A stretch of 64,000 bases of DNA from Plasmopara viticola (GCA_001695595.3 MBPM02000038.1:558001-622000), one strand, 5' to 3'; counted from the stretch's first letter, positions 23,153 through 35,764 are shown. The notes: generated from the letters alone by a model not told the origin. Numbers and translations are program-made.

Positions 23153-23286
23153 GGTGCGTGTTAACCTACTGAAACCAAGCTACATGTAGCCATTACATAC
23201 AAAATTCAAGTCAACGTATATTTTCAGCAATTCGAGTACACTTTGCGAACTGAGATACATAGTGCATACACACAGAGAATTTAAGC

Positions 23287-24333
23287 ATGCAGGGGTTGAT
23301 GCGCCCTTCTCGACACCGAGCCTTTTCACAGGAGGCGCTACGGCGTTTGGAGGAGGTTTCTAGTGGCCGACAGGCATCTACAGTCAAGCCATCAATCTCT
23401 AAGGCACTGGAGCTCGACGGCCGCTCGTATCTCCTTCCCACGTTGACGCTTTCGAAAGTATTGACCACAGAGGTTAAAGTGTTCCAGGCGCGAGCTAACC
23501 GTCGGACACCCGTGGTATTGGACCTACAGCAAGTCTCCAGTGACGGTTAGCTTAATGTTTCTTTCATAAAAGATAATCTTCTTGTTCATGATTCCTATTT
23601 CATCTAGGCTCGCCACATTCTCAGTCAATAAAGAAGCATGAGCTGAGGAACGAAATTTTGCAAATTCAGGTAGTCAATAATAATTGTCTCGAACAATACA
23701 TTGTCAGTCACTGATACATTTGTCCGTGACTCTGTAAATGTATTGAAGAAAGCGGGCTATGTGCCGGTGGGAATTACCAACGCTAGCGAAGACGTTAAAA
23801 AGGTGGCGGCTGCACTAGATCTTCCTTATTTCATTGGCACAAGGCTTCATCTGCAGCAACAGGCCGTAGTGGCTGCTGCTGGTGGAATGCTCGCAACGGA
23901 AGGAATCTCACTTGCATCAAATGAAGTGGCTTTTGAAAAAGAAGAAAAGGCTGTAGCTCCCGTTTCCACACCAGCAGCAGAGCAAGAGCCTCCGATGATA
24001 GTGAGCCACTCGGTACGCTCTGGACAGCAGATATTCGCACAAAATCGCTCGCTAGTGGTATTGGGTAATGTAAGTTCTGGAGCCGAAGTGCTGGCGGATG
24101 AAGACGTGATTGTGTTGGGGACCCTCAAGGGCCGCGCTCTCGCTGGTATTGGAGGAAATGGTCGTGCTCGCATTGTGTGTCAGAGCTTCGACGCGGAACT
24201 CGTTTCCATTGCTCACTGCTTTACGACGTGTGACGATCTGGAGCAGGTCGAGATGGGACTGTTGCAGCTGCACAAACCTACGGCCATCTCGCTCCAAAAT
24301 GACCGGTTACATTTCGAGTCATCGACTGCGTAA
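23287..24333 (+). CDS. minC: Septum-site determining protein MinC homologue (probably mitochondrial)
   Basis: Exon 1 is 23287-23545 and exon 2 is 23708-24333, joined by a phase-1 intron of 162 bp (GTTAGC...TTGTCAG), giving 294 residues. The N-terminal MinC-type domain includes TPVVLDLQQV and the segment AGYVPVGIT. The C-terminal MinC beta-helix domain is clear: RSGQQIFAQNRSLVVLGNVS, GAEVLADEDVIVLGTLKGRA, and AGIGGNGRARIVCQSF. In bacteria MinC inhibits FtsZ under control of MinD and MinE. Nuclear min genes with FtsZ are known in several protist lineages with bacterial-type mitochondrial division. The N-terminus (MQGLMRPSRHRAFSQEALRR) is Arg/Ser-rich and nearly free of acidic residues, consistent with a mitochondrial presequence. 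A stretch inside the intron (23612-23670) reads open, but its phase does not fit exon 2, so a single intron is preferred. Confidence 0.88.
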
Positions 24334-24436
24334 CCTGGCTACGTATGTAAATATCGACAGGATCCTGTAATTTTTCGCTTTTATAATTTGCTAATGTTTC
24401 TTTTACAATAAAGTTCGGCAACTACTCGGTGCTCCG

Positions 24437-24976
24437 TCACCGAAAAGGTTCGCTTCCATCTACAATGTTTTGCAATTCGCGTCGGCACTCAAATGTGCTC
24501 TGGCAATCGCGTCCACAGAATGCACTCGTGTTTACCGCAACCGACATCCAGCTAAAGTATAGCAGTCCGCAATTGTGGCAGGTCACTTGGGCCGTCTTGC
24601 GTTGCGCCTGAGTCCTAAACGGCGAAGCGTCTGTACGTGTCCACTCGGCTGCCTCCTTGATGCACTCTTGCTGTGCCCGCCACTGCGCTCGTGCTCCGAC
24701 TTCTTCAACTTCTTTAAGCATGTGAAAGCGCTGCCAATCGCAACTATAGCTAACGCAAGGTTTGATTCTTGGATACTCGTCGACGGAATTGTGGCTCAAC
24801 TCTGTTGGACACGAAGATGCGCGTGGTCGAAGATGCAAACGTCGTTGCACAAAGCGCCACGCACGCACATAGATGCTGCTATCGTGGCTGCCATTGCTGC
24901 TGACTGTACATGTCGAGACGGTGCTCATGGTGGCAAAATGCAAAGTGACCCTCGGAGTGTTTGTCAACGCTTGCAT
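24437..24976 (-). CDS. Small hypothetical protein with a cysteine zinc-binding-like motif
   Basis: The 179-residue product is not recognised. Its C-terminal third carries a C-x2-C...C-x3-C arrangement (TCHNCGLLYF, then AFCGRDCQSTFEC), suggestive of a small treble-clef or MYND/FLZ-like zinc site. The middle holds a helical segment (FHMLKEVEEVGARAQWRAQQ). The start is uncertain: ATG 24976 overlaps the stop of a short upstream frame, and further ATGs exist downstream (MSTVSTCTV). The gene is convergent with minC, with about 100 bp between stop codons. An antisense frame of 142 codons is treated as a shadow. Confidence 0.55.
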   Translation of the reverse strand: MQALTNTPRVTLHFATMSTVSTCTVSSNGSHDSSIYVRAWRFVQRRLHLRPRASSCPTELSHNSVDEYPRIKPCVSYSCDWQRFHMLKEVEEVGARAQWRAQQECIKEAAEWTRTDASPFRTQAQRKTAQVTCHNCGLLYFSWMSVAVNTSAFCGRDCQSTFECRRELQNIVDGSEPFR

Positions 24977-25086
24977 CACTTTTTTCCTTTTGGTTTCTCT
25001 TGAATCAAGGTATTTGTATTGTCAAAGACTTCTTCAACTTTCGGTTGCAAGTCTGACGTACACTCGCTCAAGGTTTGATCTGACAT
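24976..25086 (-). other. Short upstream frame, or frameshifted N-terminus of the next gene
   Basis: ATG 25086 opens a 36-codon frame (MSDQTLSECTSDLQ, then KVEEVFDNTNT, then IQEKPKGKK) ending in TGA at 24976-24978. That stop overlaps the ATG of the downstream gene as TGATG. The composition looks coding. A run of six A residues precedes the stop, and a one-base change in it would fuse this frame to the downstream one. It is either a translated uORF with an overlapping stop/start or the true N-terminus cut off by an indel or sequencing error. Confidence 0.4.
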
Positions 25087-28000
25087 TTTGACAGATTAAG
25101 AGCCAAATTCTCCAATGCACGGGACAGGGAGGGGACGATGTTCTCTCGAGAATCAGCGAGGCTTCGCTGAATAGCAAGTAGCGACTGACAACTCATCAGC
25201 GACAAATCTTCGCTTGGCGTGCACGTATCATCAAGCCGTAAGCAACATCCTTGGCCATGAACCTTTTCGCGTAAGCTTCTCCATTTTCTGCGACAAGGTA
25301 GGCAATTCAGAATGATTGCGTTCGTTTCGTGTCTCAATGATTACTCCATTTGAATCTGTTATTTCTGTAAATTCTTGCTAGATTTGGCACTTAATAAAAA
25401 CTGTACTATACAACTTAGGTTGCATAAAAAGCCATAACCAGTGCTACTTTAATCATGCATATTGACGATTGTTACGCAAGAAGCTTTTACATATACTGTA
25501 AATAGAAGGTTAAGACGCACAATGTTTCACACACAAGAAAAGCAGTATGTGACACTGTATAACGCCCATAATTTAATTTGATAAATCAGTCATTAACCTT
25601 TGTTTGATCGCATGCGATCCCGTCCGTCGCATTCGGAGATCAAATATATTTTAGCTCGCCCTGAAAGCTTATATACCGATAGTAAAATATTGCTCGGAAG
25701 CGCTGGTGATAAAATACGCAATTTGCAGACATTGTTTCTCATGAAAACATTAAATTATCTACTAAAATAAATAAAAATAATTATAGCGTCGTGGGAGCGG
25801 AAATCTGTCGACCCGAGTGTCCACACAATAATATATCGGTGATTCCTCTTGTTCTCCGTTATTGCGCAAAATTGAGCACCGCAAATTGTTGTAAGGTTGA
25901 GTTGATAGTACAAGTGATATGTTTAAGTTGCAGTGCTTTACAGAGGTTTACTATCGGTAATACTTACATCATTTTCCGGTCCAAATTGACTTTGCTTCAA
26001 CATTACTTAGGCTTGCATACTTTGTATTTAATATCTTCCCCAGGCGCGGATATTTTTGTATCCATTGTTTTTAGCCACACGTGTTTCCACAAAGATTCTT
26101 GTCTGCAGTCCAAGATTGTCCAATTGAGCTTGATTGAGCTTGTTTAATGTCGAAGCGATGTATACATAAAAACAAATGAAGCAAGGAGATTTGAGCTTAA
26201 ATTGAAAGCGAACCAGCCAGACCTGACGAGACTTTAAACCACAAGAGCATTTACATGTACGTGTACGTAGAGATATTTAGACCACAAAAAGTAGAGACTT
26301 ATCCAGCCATGTCTTTTCTTAGCCGAGTTGACCGCCGAGCAATCTATAAAGGCCCTTTAAGAGAACAGTACTTCAAGCCCTAAAATTTAAAACAAATTAG
26401 TCACAACACGTTTTGGGTTGCCTTTGGTGTTCTGAATTTAATAATTCGGCTTCCATTAGTAAATAACAGCCTTAAGCTTGGTTGCGCCGGTACTTCCTTA
26501 TTATAGTTTGTAGTTTCTGAGAGCCTTAAGTAGAGCTGTACACGTGGCTTCCCACGCGTACACTGTGCAGATTATATCTGGCACGATCCTACGTTATTGC
26601 GTTGGTATAGACAAATTCTTCATCCATCAAATATAGCAATTTGCTTAACTGGCTTATGTTTCACTCTAAAAAATTGCAAAGAGAAACAGCAAACTGTGCA
26701 TGCTCTGCTGAAGGTAAGAGGCTACTTTGCGGTAAGGTGGGACACATTGTCAACGATAATCATGATTTAATTGTTACTCCCCATACTTCTCGGGAGCTTA
26801 ACTTATTGCAAGGAGCTCTAGAGACAATTCTCCTCGAAAGTCTTGCTCTACAAAAAAAAATAATGCAATCATTTATTTTGCCCGTATGCGACTTTTGAAC
26901 CATTGCAATGCACGAATTAATTAGTACATGGGAAAAAGTTTGACTTTATCAGGCTATTTTAGTAGAAAAAAAGGTATTCAGAAAAGGTCCTCATCAAAGT
27001 TGGTTATGGTAGATGAAAAAATGGCTCAGCTTTGCCATTAGGTTACAAAAGCACTATCAAATATTACAAAACGAATATGGAATGATTCTGAGATATCTCA
27101 CACCCAAGAGTCTTGTGAATAAGTAAACTAAATTCGCTATTAGGCGCGAAAGCTGGCTTTGCCGGACCAGAATGTTGGATCAGTATTGCCAGTGAGAAGT
27201 CAAATCCTGCAGTTGAGGCTAAAATTGCGCAGGTATGCAATGACGTCTTTGTTAGAAAGGTTGTGACATCTTTGGCTAACACCTGTCCCCTAAAATCGGA
27301 TTCTTCTGCTGCTTACACGAAAGTTGTAGCAAATTATGCATAGCGCAAACAATGCGATTTTTAAATTACTTGTTCATATCATATACAAATGATTAGACTT
27401 CCTTAATAGCGCAAAATGACACTATTTACTGTCGTGAGCTAGTACAATAGTCGAAAGTTATGTTTTCCGCCGGTTACTGTCTAGACTTAGCCTAAAGCTT
27501 GGGTCGATGACCCACAGTTTGAGTTCGCACCGCTGCAAAATGGTTTCTATTCCTCTACTTGATACAAAGACAAGTTCATAAAGATTTTGGTGTCGCCCGG
27601 ATTGTAAGATTGCTCTGTCGAGAGTGTGACCTCATCTGAAGCAGATCTATTCAAAGTAGCGTTTGCGCAAAAAGTCACGCGCGTTGCTCTACTCGAGATT
27701 CCGGAGAGCACCATAAGTAAGACTTCAGATAAGAAATGGTTGAGGCGGTTCACTGAGAGGCTCTCGATGGAAGTCAGGCAGCACTTACGCTCATGGTTAG
27801 CCATCGAAAGGCATCCTATGTCTCGCCAAGACCGACTCGCTCAAACAAACAATTATCACCAAGTCAAGAGCTATCTGAGAAATAAGCTCACATAACATAA
27901 GGCTGTTGGCATTACCCAGTAGCTCCCCCAATTGTCGGCAGTTCTCACAAGATTTGCAAGAGCTGTGCCACTACATTGTTGCAGATATCAAGAGCAGCTT

Positions 28001-28396
28001 CCTCTCCACTTTATATTATATCATTACACCAATTTGGCCTACAAACATTTTTAAGACTGCAAAAAGAAGAAGGAATTTTTTGTACGCCAAATAAGCTTGC
28101 CAGATACAAGAAACAGCAAATCTGCAATCGTGCTAAATTTAATTATTCATTTACGCTTAGCGAAGGAGGCCAGTCGGCATTATTTTCCTTAACCATAAAC
28201 TAACGGCGTCGCTAATGCAAACATCATTAATATATCTCACGAGATATAGCTGTTGTCTACACCTTGCAAGTATAGTATTCACTATGTGCTGCGCAACGAG
28301 TCCGAATATTACTCGTAAAATAAGCGAATGTAATTTTACAATAATATCTTTTCCGTTTCACGTACGCCACACCACATACGAGCTCGTCCACCAAAT
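25087..28396. other. Gene-poor stretch
   Basis: No supportable gene. An 89-codon minus frame at 25068-25337 lacks an ATG and an 89-codon plus frame at 27626-27895 lacks any recognised motif. The rest is AT-rich with many stops in all frames. Confidence 0.55.
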
Positions 28397-29386
28397 ATGC
28401 TGCGCTCGCGTCGCTTGTTACCTTGTCTAGCTGCACCCGTCGCGCTCCTCTCCGCATCATCCACTCATCTTGAATCTTCGGAATCCAATTCCTCCTCAAA
28501 ACCTGCTGTCGATTATATCGGCGTATTTGTAGAAAAGGAGTCGGCTAAACGTCTGCGCCAGCACTTTCCTGCCAAATTTAATGGTGTCGACGAACCGCTC
28601 GTGGTCGTGCTGCGTTTCCAGCCATCGATTGATGAACAAGAGGCATTTGCACCCATTTTGGGTCTGACTGCCAAACTCCACGTCAAAGGAGTGGCCGAGG
28701 ATGATCACGCACAGACTGTACGTCCAGTGATTCTATGCTGACGGGAGTATATCTAACAATATGGCCCAATGTAGATTCTGGTGACAGTGACGACAGAATC
28801 GGGCGAGTCGCTTGAGTATGAAGATGCTGCAGAGCTTGCTCATTTGACGCTGTCGACGTCAGCAGGGGGACTTAGTGCTGGCTACTCGAGCGTGTTACTC
28901 GAGCGTCTGCGTGCTAGTGATAAATTGCGGTACCTGCTGGATGAAGGAGAAAAGGCAGAAGAGTGGACTGGCCAGCTTCCAATCTTTAAGTCTACGCACT
29001 TGCCGTTATTCAGTCCGTTCCCAGCTGTCGCGGCTCGACTTGCCAAAATTGATGCGAACCAGAGTGATGAACTTGCATTGCAAGGAACTGTGTGTTTATC
29101 GTCCCGCTTTGATGCGACGACAGGTGAATGCCTCGCACCCAAAGCAGAGTGTGGCTTTTGCAAATTTATGAAGGCAGGGCCGTGTGGAAAGGAGTTTACA
29201 GCTTGGGAAACGTGTTTGGACCGCTGCAAGAAGGATGGCGATGATTTTATCGACAAGTGTGGACCACAGACACTAGGACTGCGTGATTGTGTCGAGGCGA
29301 ATCCCGAGTATTACCATGTGCTTCACGACAGTCCTGAAGAGAGCAAGGGTGAGACTGAAGTCAAGCCGGACACGGACGAGAAGTAA
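28397..29386 (+). CDS. GCK-domain cysteine protein, probably exported or mitochondrial
   Basis: Exon 1 is 28397-28717 and exon 2 is 28775-29386. The phase-0 intron of 57 bp has GTACGT...TAG ends, and the product is 310 residues. The C-terminal GCK domain is evident as ECGFCKFMKAGPCGKEFTAW, then ETCLDRCKK, DKCGPQTLGLRDCVEAN and PEYY, with paired cysteines in helices like CHCH proteins. The middle (residues about 40-220) is a poorly characterised folded region. The N-terminus (MLRSRRLLPCLAAPVALL) is basic then hydrophobic, compatible with a signal anchor or a mitochondrial presequence. GCK proteins are found in oomycetes, algae and protists and resemble twin-cysteine mitochondrial proteins, but the exact role is not known. 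The gene is convergent with the HGGG-repeat gene. Confidence 0.82.
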
Positions 29387-29660
29387 GTTTTAAGGCTCTT
29401 TTAAGACGCTAAAAAGATATTATTTTTTATCGATCAAGTACAAGTAGGTTTTATACGAGTAAAAAGACGAATTTGCTGCATAATCAATTGAGTCGAAATC
29501 GTCACCGACAGCGTGCGATTTGTGTGGTGGTGAGAATGAATGTAGACGATATAAATATCATAATTAAAAATTAATATTTATAGTCCATTCTCACGAATAA
29601 TTAGAATTTAATATTTTAGTCCATTCTCACAACCCCAGGCTAATACTATATACAAAAGTA

Positions 29661-30251
29661 TTAAGAAAATGGCCGCTTGCACCTGTCCCGCTTGCCGCCG
29701 CCGTGCGCATAGCACAAACCCTTCGAGACTTTGAATTTCTGGCAATTCACCATCGAACACTTTGTGCCACCGCCGTGTGACCAGCACAGCCCACGCGATT
29801 TGGCTCCACGCGTACAATTCTCCACCGTGCAGAGTGTCGACCCGCCATGTTTCCAACAAAGCCCGCGGTGCTTTGCACTTGTAGTGCAGCCGGGTCTAGA
29901 GCACGCTTTGCCTCCTCCGTGACGAAAGCAAAGCCCGCGGTTGATAGTGTAGTTCTTACAGTCCTCGATGCAGCACGTGCGGGCCGCCCGCTTCTCGTTA
30001 GCCGTGAGCGCGCGCCTTGGGCACCTACAGCGCGATTTTACTTTACAGATGGGTGAGTGCGACTGGATTGGCAGCGGAGGGACGGAATGGTTGACGGGCG
30101 ACACTATTGTCGTACGATCATTGAGAATAAAAGCCAAGGAGAACTTGAGGCAAGTCGTCGTAGGCGTCACTTTGAAATTCTCATGATTCTCCATGCGCGG
30201 CCTCACTGCGAAGTCTGGATTTACACTTTGCGGTGGCGCGAGATTGGTCAT
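29661..30251 (-). CDS. WRKY19-like cysteine/histidine repeat protein
   Basis: A single-exon 196-residue protein. The C-terminal half holds four tandem repeats of about 24 residues, each of the form C-x3/4-C-x(7-8)-G-L-C-(W/F/Y)-x-H-G-G (for example RGLCWKHGG and KGLCYAHGG), which could coordinate zinc through Cys and His. The family is abundant in Phytophthora and is often labelled WRKY transcription factor 19-like because the same repeat occurs in that plant protein; no WRKY domain is present. The N-terminal half is not conserved-looking. Binding partner is unknown; nucleic-acid binding is plausible. Confidence 0.8.
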   Translation of the reverse strand: MTNLAPPQSVNPDFAVRPRMENHENFKVTPTTTCLKFSLAFILNDRTTIVSPVNHSVPPLPIQSHSPICKVKSRCRCPRRALTANEKRAARTCCIEDCKNYTINRGLCFRHGGGKACSRPGCTTSAKHRGLCWKHGGSTLCTVENCTRGAKSRGLCWSHGGGTKCSMVNCQKFKVSKGLCYAHGGGKRDRCKRPFS

Positions 30252-30932
30252 GGCACGAAGGGTATTGGACGCGACCGTGTGCGCTATGATTAGAAATGGA
30301 GAATGCCTCGCGACTCAAGCGAGAATCAAGCGGATATCATCCCGCATTTGGTCATGTCTAACGCTGGGGAGCGGACAGAGCCGGCTATATCCGATACAAA
30401 CGTAGTTATTACTAGTGTAACTTTGAGAGAACAATAATATTATTGGGTGACACAGCAATAAAAAGTTTAGTTAATCAATAGTCGATTGGTCCTCATCGAT
30501 ATTAAGGCAGTCATGACAAGAGCGGAAATCCTTGCAGCCTTGTTGCCACGAGAAGGAGAGAAAAACTCTATCGCTGGCATTCGTGAAAGCCGTGATGACT
30601 TAGATGTCCACTACAGCTTTCAGATCTACTTGCGAGTCTACACAATCCTCTTCGAGGAAATATGTCGACACTACAGAATGCGCCAGAGCTCTAAAGGATG
30701 TTGTTGCACTAGCAGAGACGCAGGAGCATGGATGACGTCATCACACCTCTAAGTCTTCTTGTTGCCTTATATTCAGGTAAGTTTCGTATGGGAGTGGTGT
30801 CCACATCAGTGCCGAACGTCTAAGCTGTCAAAAGGCTCTGTACGATTATATCAAATTTATACCATTTACATGTGTGGCTCATTTAGTAATGTATTCCTTG
30901 TATAGTCATTTCTATAATAATCTGTGGAATTT

Positions 30933-31260
30933 TCGGAAAAGGTTGGGGTGACGCCCTCCTTCCAAGCGCGGGGGCTAAATGCTCGCGCGCTTCGGGCAGG
31001 TGCTCTCGGGCATCTGCAGGTCTCTAACGAGTCTCACCCTCGACGCGACGGTCTCCAGCACCGGGCGCCACCTGGGCTCTTACCAAGTCAGAGCTAAGCA
31101 AAATAATGGAAGACCCTCACGACATCGGTGCTGGATGCACTGCCCGCCGAACGAGACCCGACGTATGCGGACACCACTCTATGCCGTGAACTAGCCAGAC
31201 TGAGCCTAGCACGTGCATAAATTGGCAACGCGATAACGTAATACATTACATTACATTACT
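30933..31260 (+). repeat. SINE-like dispersed repeat, full-length copy
   Basis: The sequence from the poly-A-like GGAAAAGG through TTGGGGTGACGCCCTCCTTC to a tail of ATACATTACATTACATTAC is nearly identical to 58879-59203 and is shared in part with 7789-8050 in inverted orientation. The 3' end is a short TTACA tandem, typical of SINE tails. No clear target-site duplication is visible around this copy. No long open frame explains it. Confidence 0.8.
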
Positions 31261-34200
31261 CTTCGAGATACCTTAGTATGTGAACAGGTCTAAAAAAACA
31301 GTCTATCATGGCTGGCTCCTTACAACAAAAGACTGGCTTTGCGCAACAGCACCCCACTTAGCTTTGGATTGCTTTTAATTGAAATCTAGTCGGTTTGGTT
31401 ACAGCAATGATCAATCCAACAACAAAGAGGCTGTAGTCCAGTCAATTCAAATTGCAATGACGTACAAAGGTGATTTCGACTTTCACATGCGACACTGCAC
31501 CAAAATCCCAAAGCAGAAGCTTATTACAAAGGCTGTGCCGGCAAAGCTGCACCCACAAATATGCATCTACAGCCAAGACTGCGCCTACCACACCTGCTTT
31601 GTGAGTGGCGGTCTATAAAAAGTATTCTCTAGAGAGACACTCAGACAAGAAGAGCTTTTCTTCTCCATCGTAAAACAATTCATTACCAAAACCGATTAAC
31701 CTCGCCCGGTAGGCCATAAAAACCGACACCAAGTATCGCTCAACTCTTTGCCCGCTGATGCCCAGACACAGTTGTCAAATCACTTTTTGAACCGATATAA
31801 TCGCGCAGAAGTTCGTCCTCGACATAACGGCAAAGACCCAGTTTAAAACGCCCTAGTTTATAAATTTAGCAAAATGAGGGATAGGAAGAACGAGGACGAC
31901 GTCAAAAACAATAGCTCGTGGTAAATTCCTTAGTTGGGTTCAGTGGTCGAAGTCACTAACGCAGTGGGCAATGGTTATGTGGCTCGACCACGGCATAGTG
32001 CTGACTTTAGTCGTTGCACCGTAATGGCTTTGCGTACTCTCTAGACAACGGGTCTGACGTGATAGAGAACTAATCAGTACCCAGCCGATGCTGGCTATAT
32101 CTTTGCGCAGTACTTTTACAGGGTCACCGTACGAGGCCTCCGTTTTCAGCTGAGACGTGTTGTTCTTCACAGTGATCTTCAGGTGTGGTTGTTCGCTACA
32201 GCATATTTTGCGGTTGTTATGACCAAGATAGTGACTACTATCAGAGTAACCAGCCGGCGTAAGGCGACGCACACCTGACCAATAAGGTCGAGCGCGAAAA
32301 TAGTGTCTCGAAGACACCTCGTGGCTCAGGGACCTCATGGACCGAATTACCGTTTTAGACGCCACTATCATGGTGTTGTATTCACCAATCGCCTTAATAA
32401 GGTTGATAATATGCGCCGACCTATGCCTGTGATAGGTCCAATAAAATGGTGTTTTATTTTACCACAATATTGACCTTTCACTTCCAAGCGGTAAGTTGTT
32501 AGTATTTGACAGGGCTTAATCACTTTTTGTCTTTCCTCTTACTAGTTTATTCAAAAATATCTCTTTTCTGGTAGCAATCGCATTCCTTGCCCTGCTGGTA
32601 TACTCGACCATTTTTTGCGAAGTCAAGAAAGAGTTTTCAATCTGTCCTGAAAGGCTTTGCAAATGATAACTGCACGTATTATAACAGCACTATTTCTGCT
32701 TTAAGAGTCAGCGGAACGATAAAGTGCCAAAGCCCTTTTATAACGGGTTCGAAAGCTGTAGATGCGTGAATCTTTTTGTTTATTGAAAACTCAACCATAA
32801 AAAGCTTTACAGCCCGCTATTGCAGTTTTTTAGCGCATATGACAAAACTTTGTCCTGAGCAGTCGGTTGATCATTTCGCCGGAGAAAATGGTCTGCTGTA
32901 GGCATTACAAATTCAAATTGAGCTCGCAAAAGCAAAGCAGCATATTGCAATTGCAGGTCACAATCCAATACTATTGTGTCCGGAAGGCCGAATGTTGTAT
33001 CGTTCTCGTATGTAGGCTTGCTGTCTTAACTTCTATTGTACTGTCTGGCACAGGTGCAAAATGTACCAAGGCATTTTGTTCGTGTTGTCATGAATCTCCG
33101 ATAAGTCAAAGACAAAGTTGAGGGTTATAAATTTCAAAAATTCCGCCAATAGTGGAAGGCTTTGTAAAGGAGCCGAGGTATGGTCCGCGTATACATTTTG
33201 ACAGGGCCGCACGTCCTCATGAATCCATACACTATTTTGTGGATTTGACACTCTAATGTAAGGTAGAAACCGATATATATGTTTTTTAGGCTGGAATGAC
33301 CGCAAATAAGATTAAGGATATGTATCTCGAACCTTAAGTCTGCGTCGCTTAAAACAACGACTCCGGATTCGCTTTGTAGCGAAGTGGACCGTCGGCAACT
33401 CATAGCAACGCTAATGCAATTGCTGTTGGGGGATCAACATTTCATCTTGGATACCTTTGCCCCGACAAAGGATCGCACGATTACTTTTATCTGTTATATG
33501 CTCAAGGAATCTGTTCGTCAACAAAGCTACATTCTCTGCTGATGCTCCGGCAAGATGGCTTGAACAGGACCACGTTGAACACTAGGTATATTCATTTTCT
33601 CTTTGAGATGTTAGCTTTATGTACTTAGCTACTTTTAGCTACGACTCAAATGGTCTGATAAAGCAGAGCTGTCGAGTTAGCAACACCTGTAGTCTTAGGT
33701 CAATTAAGAGCACCAATCTCCGACCTCGAATATTTGCGTGGTTTTGAACTACCATGTCGAATATATCGACTGAAGTTGCTTTTGCATCGTGGGAAGGTTT
33801 AAAAATACAAAGCCGATCGGCTATACAAAGTCTTGAGTCGGACAATCACCGCTTCGTAACTATATGCCACCTCGCATATTAAATTACTGACCCTGACTTC
33901 ATGAAAGCTTATTTGCAAAGCTCTAATGCTGATACAGCTGGCCAAATAGCTCCGGTAATTATGCCAATAGCACTTCTGTGGTCTTGCAGAGATGTCATCA
34001 AATATTGATTTAAAGCAGAGCGGGTGACACTCAAGCTTGAGTGTTCAATATGTCGCGTTTCGGCTTCGCCAAGCCCAAGATAAAGCCATACATAGGATCC
34101 AGCTCGACGCAAATAAATGCCACACCTCACTTCACCAAAAGTTTAGGCAAACTTACCCTCTTTTATGTCGTCAAACAAATTTTGACGATGTCACTTTGTT

Positions 34201-35519
34201 GTGCTTGACGATATAGGTGCAATTTTTTTGCAGCGGGAGGCGAACTTAGGTTATTGAATGCCAGGAGTCAATAAGATTGTTCATCGCTTACTTAACCCAT
34301 TTACAATTTCCTCAACAGCCAGCAGAAAACATGGCCAGCATGATTTTTTTCTCGATCTGGATCCTGCTGGCCATTGAATTATTCTTAAAGCTCAATAAAA
34401 TTCGGTATCTCTTTTCTCCGTCAGCTTGGCGCTGTCGTTTTCCCGCGGTATATCAAACGGCTGGTTGGATGTGGAGTTTAAGACCTTTAAATTTTGGCGT
34501 TTGGCGCCGAAAAAACTTAGCAGCAAATAGTACCACAGATAAGCATCGACGGACGCCTATATGCAAATCAGTGGCTCGAAAATCTACCCTTTTGCATCAT
34601 CGTGGCTGAGATCAATAGAAGCCATCCCGTCCGACAGGCCCTATTTCTGTGTGCCTCTTCGCTACCCGTCTGAACATTCATATTGGCAATCACTGCCACT
34701 CTCGCGGGATCGTTTAACGAAGTCAAGTGAGCTTCTCCATTTGTACACAAAGAATGCGACCGCAACCTGTCTTACCGGCGAATTAGAAATGATTCCACCT
34801 TCTTGCTTTGGCGAGCTGTATTATCTTTGGTACGTGAACTCTAGCGACGAATAGAGTTGCTTTAGCTGACACTTTAGCTTACCTGAAAAAAAAATTGCCT
34901 CATCTGAGGTATAATTCGCTAGTGCTCATAAGCGTACTCACCCACCGCATATCAAAACAGCCAGATTCACTCCCATTTGTCCTGTTTGCAACAAAAACAA
35001 TTGACTGACCTCTGACCCAGAGAGCTATATTATCTCCTTTCTAATCTCCGCAAGTCTTTCTCCTGACCACCAGCCTGGAAAAAGCAATCGTCGAGGCAAG
35101 TAAGTGTAGTACTTTCTCGTCAGAGAAGATCAGTCTCCAAGTGCTCCCAGGAACACCGAGGCTGTCGCAGCTGTTCGCTAAGGGGCCGCGTGAATTTATG
35201 TCAGTAAACTCTGATCTTAACTCAGAACAAGTACCAGTCACAGATCGCTATCCGACTGACTTTAAGGGCTAAAACGAGTTGTGAAACTATAAGTCAATAT
35301 AAAATTACCAATTTACAACGTCCTAAACGAACCGCCTTTTTTTAAAAACCCTACTTAGTGTGCCACACACTAAGTTCGTGGAAAATCATTTCATATATAT
35401 AGACCAAGTGATTACATAACTAAGCTTTAAATTTTGCAAAAATCTACATGATAAAGGAAGTAGAAGGCATACGCTCAATGGGCGATCCACGTCAGCATGG
35501 ACTTCACCAGGATCACGCG

Positions 35520-35655
35520 TCGACCAAATCTCTTGCACACCATTCACATTCTCAAGACAGACGACGTTCACTAGCCCCACTACCTTCCAAACTTCGCCAC
35601 CCCCGAATTTACCAATTAAACATACTTGATTAAAGTATAGTACTGAACAGAGCAA
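35520..35655 (-). pseudogene. Possible Ty1/copia integrase-region fragment
   Basis: Within a minus frame, the segment VCLENVNGVQEIWSTRDPG followed by EVHADVDRPLS resembles the C...GK...PGE(L)VHADVxGP junction between the zinc-binding region and the core of copia integrases. Only this short piece is recognisable and key zinc residues are not all present, so it is at most a decayed scrap. Confidence 0.3.
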
Positions 35656-35764
35656 TTCCAGGCTTGAGTCGTTTTCAATCCCCTCGGCTTTTATCTCACT
35701 GCAGTCACTGCGAAATGTTCACCAAACAGCAGCAATTTGCACACCTCTTGCTCCATGCCATCGC

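Larger units (their letters stand above)
30252..35764. other. Gene-poor stretch with repeat and retroelement debris
   Basis: No supportable intact gene. It contains a near-complete SINE-like repeat (30933-31260) and a possible copia fragment (35520-35655). A 143-codon minus frame (31940-32371) and a 110-codon plus frame (34277-34609) have no motif that I recognise. Confidence 0.55.

Noticed and set aside
31940..32371. 143-codon minus frame in a gene-poor region
   Set aside because: No motif, no signal peptide and no splice context; probability of chance occurrence in this much sequence is not negligible.
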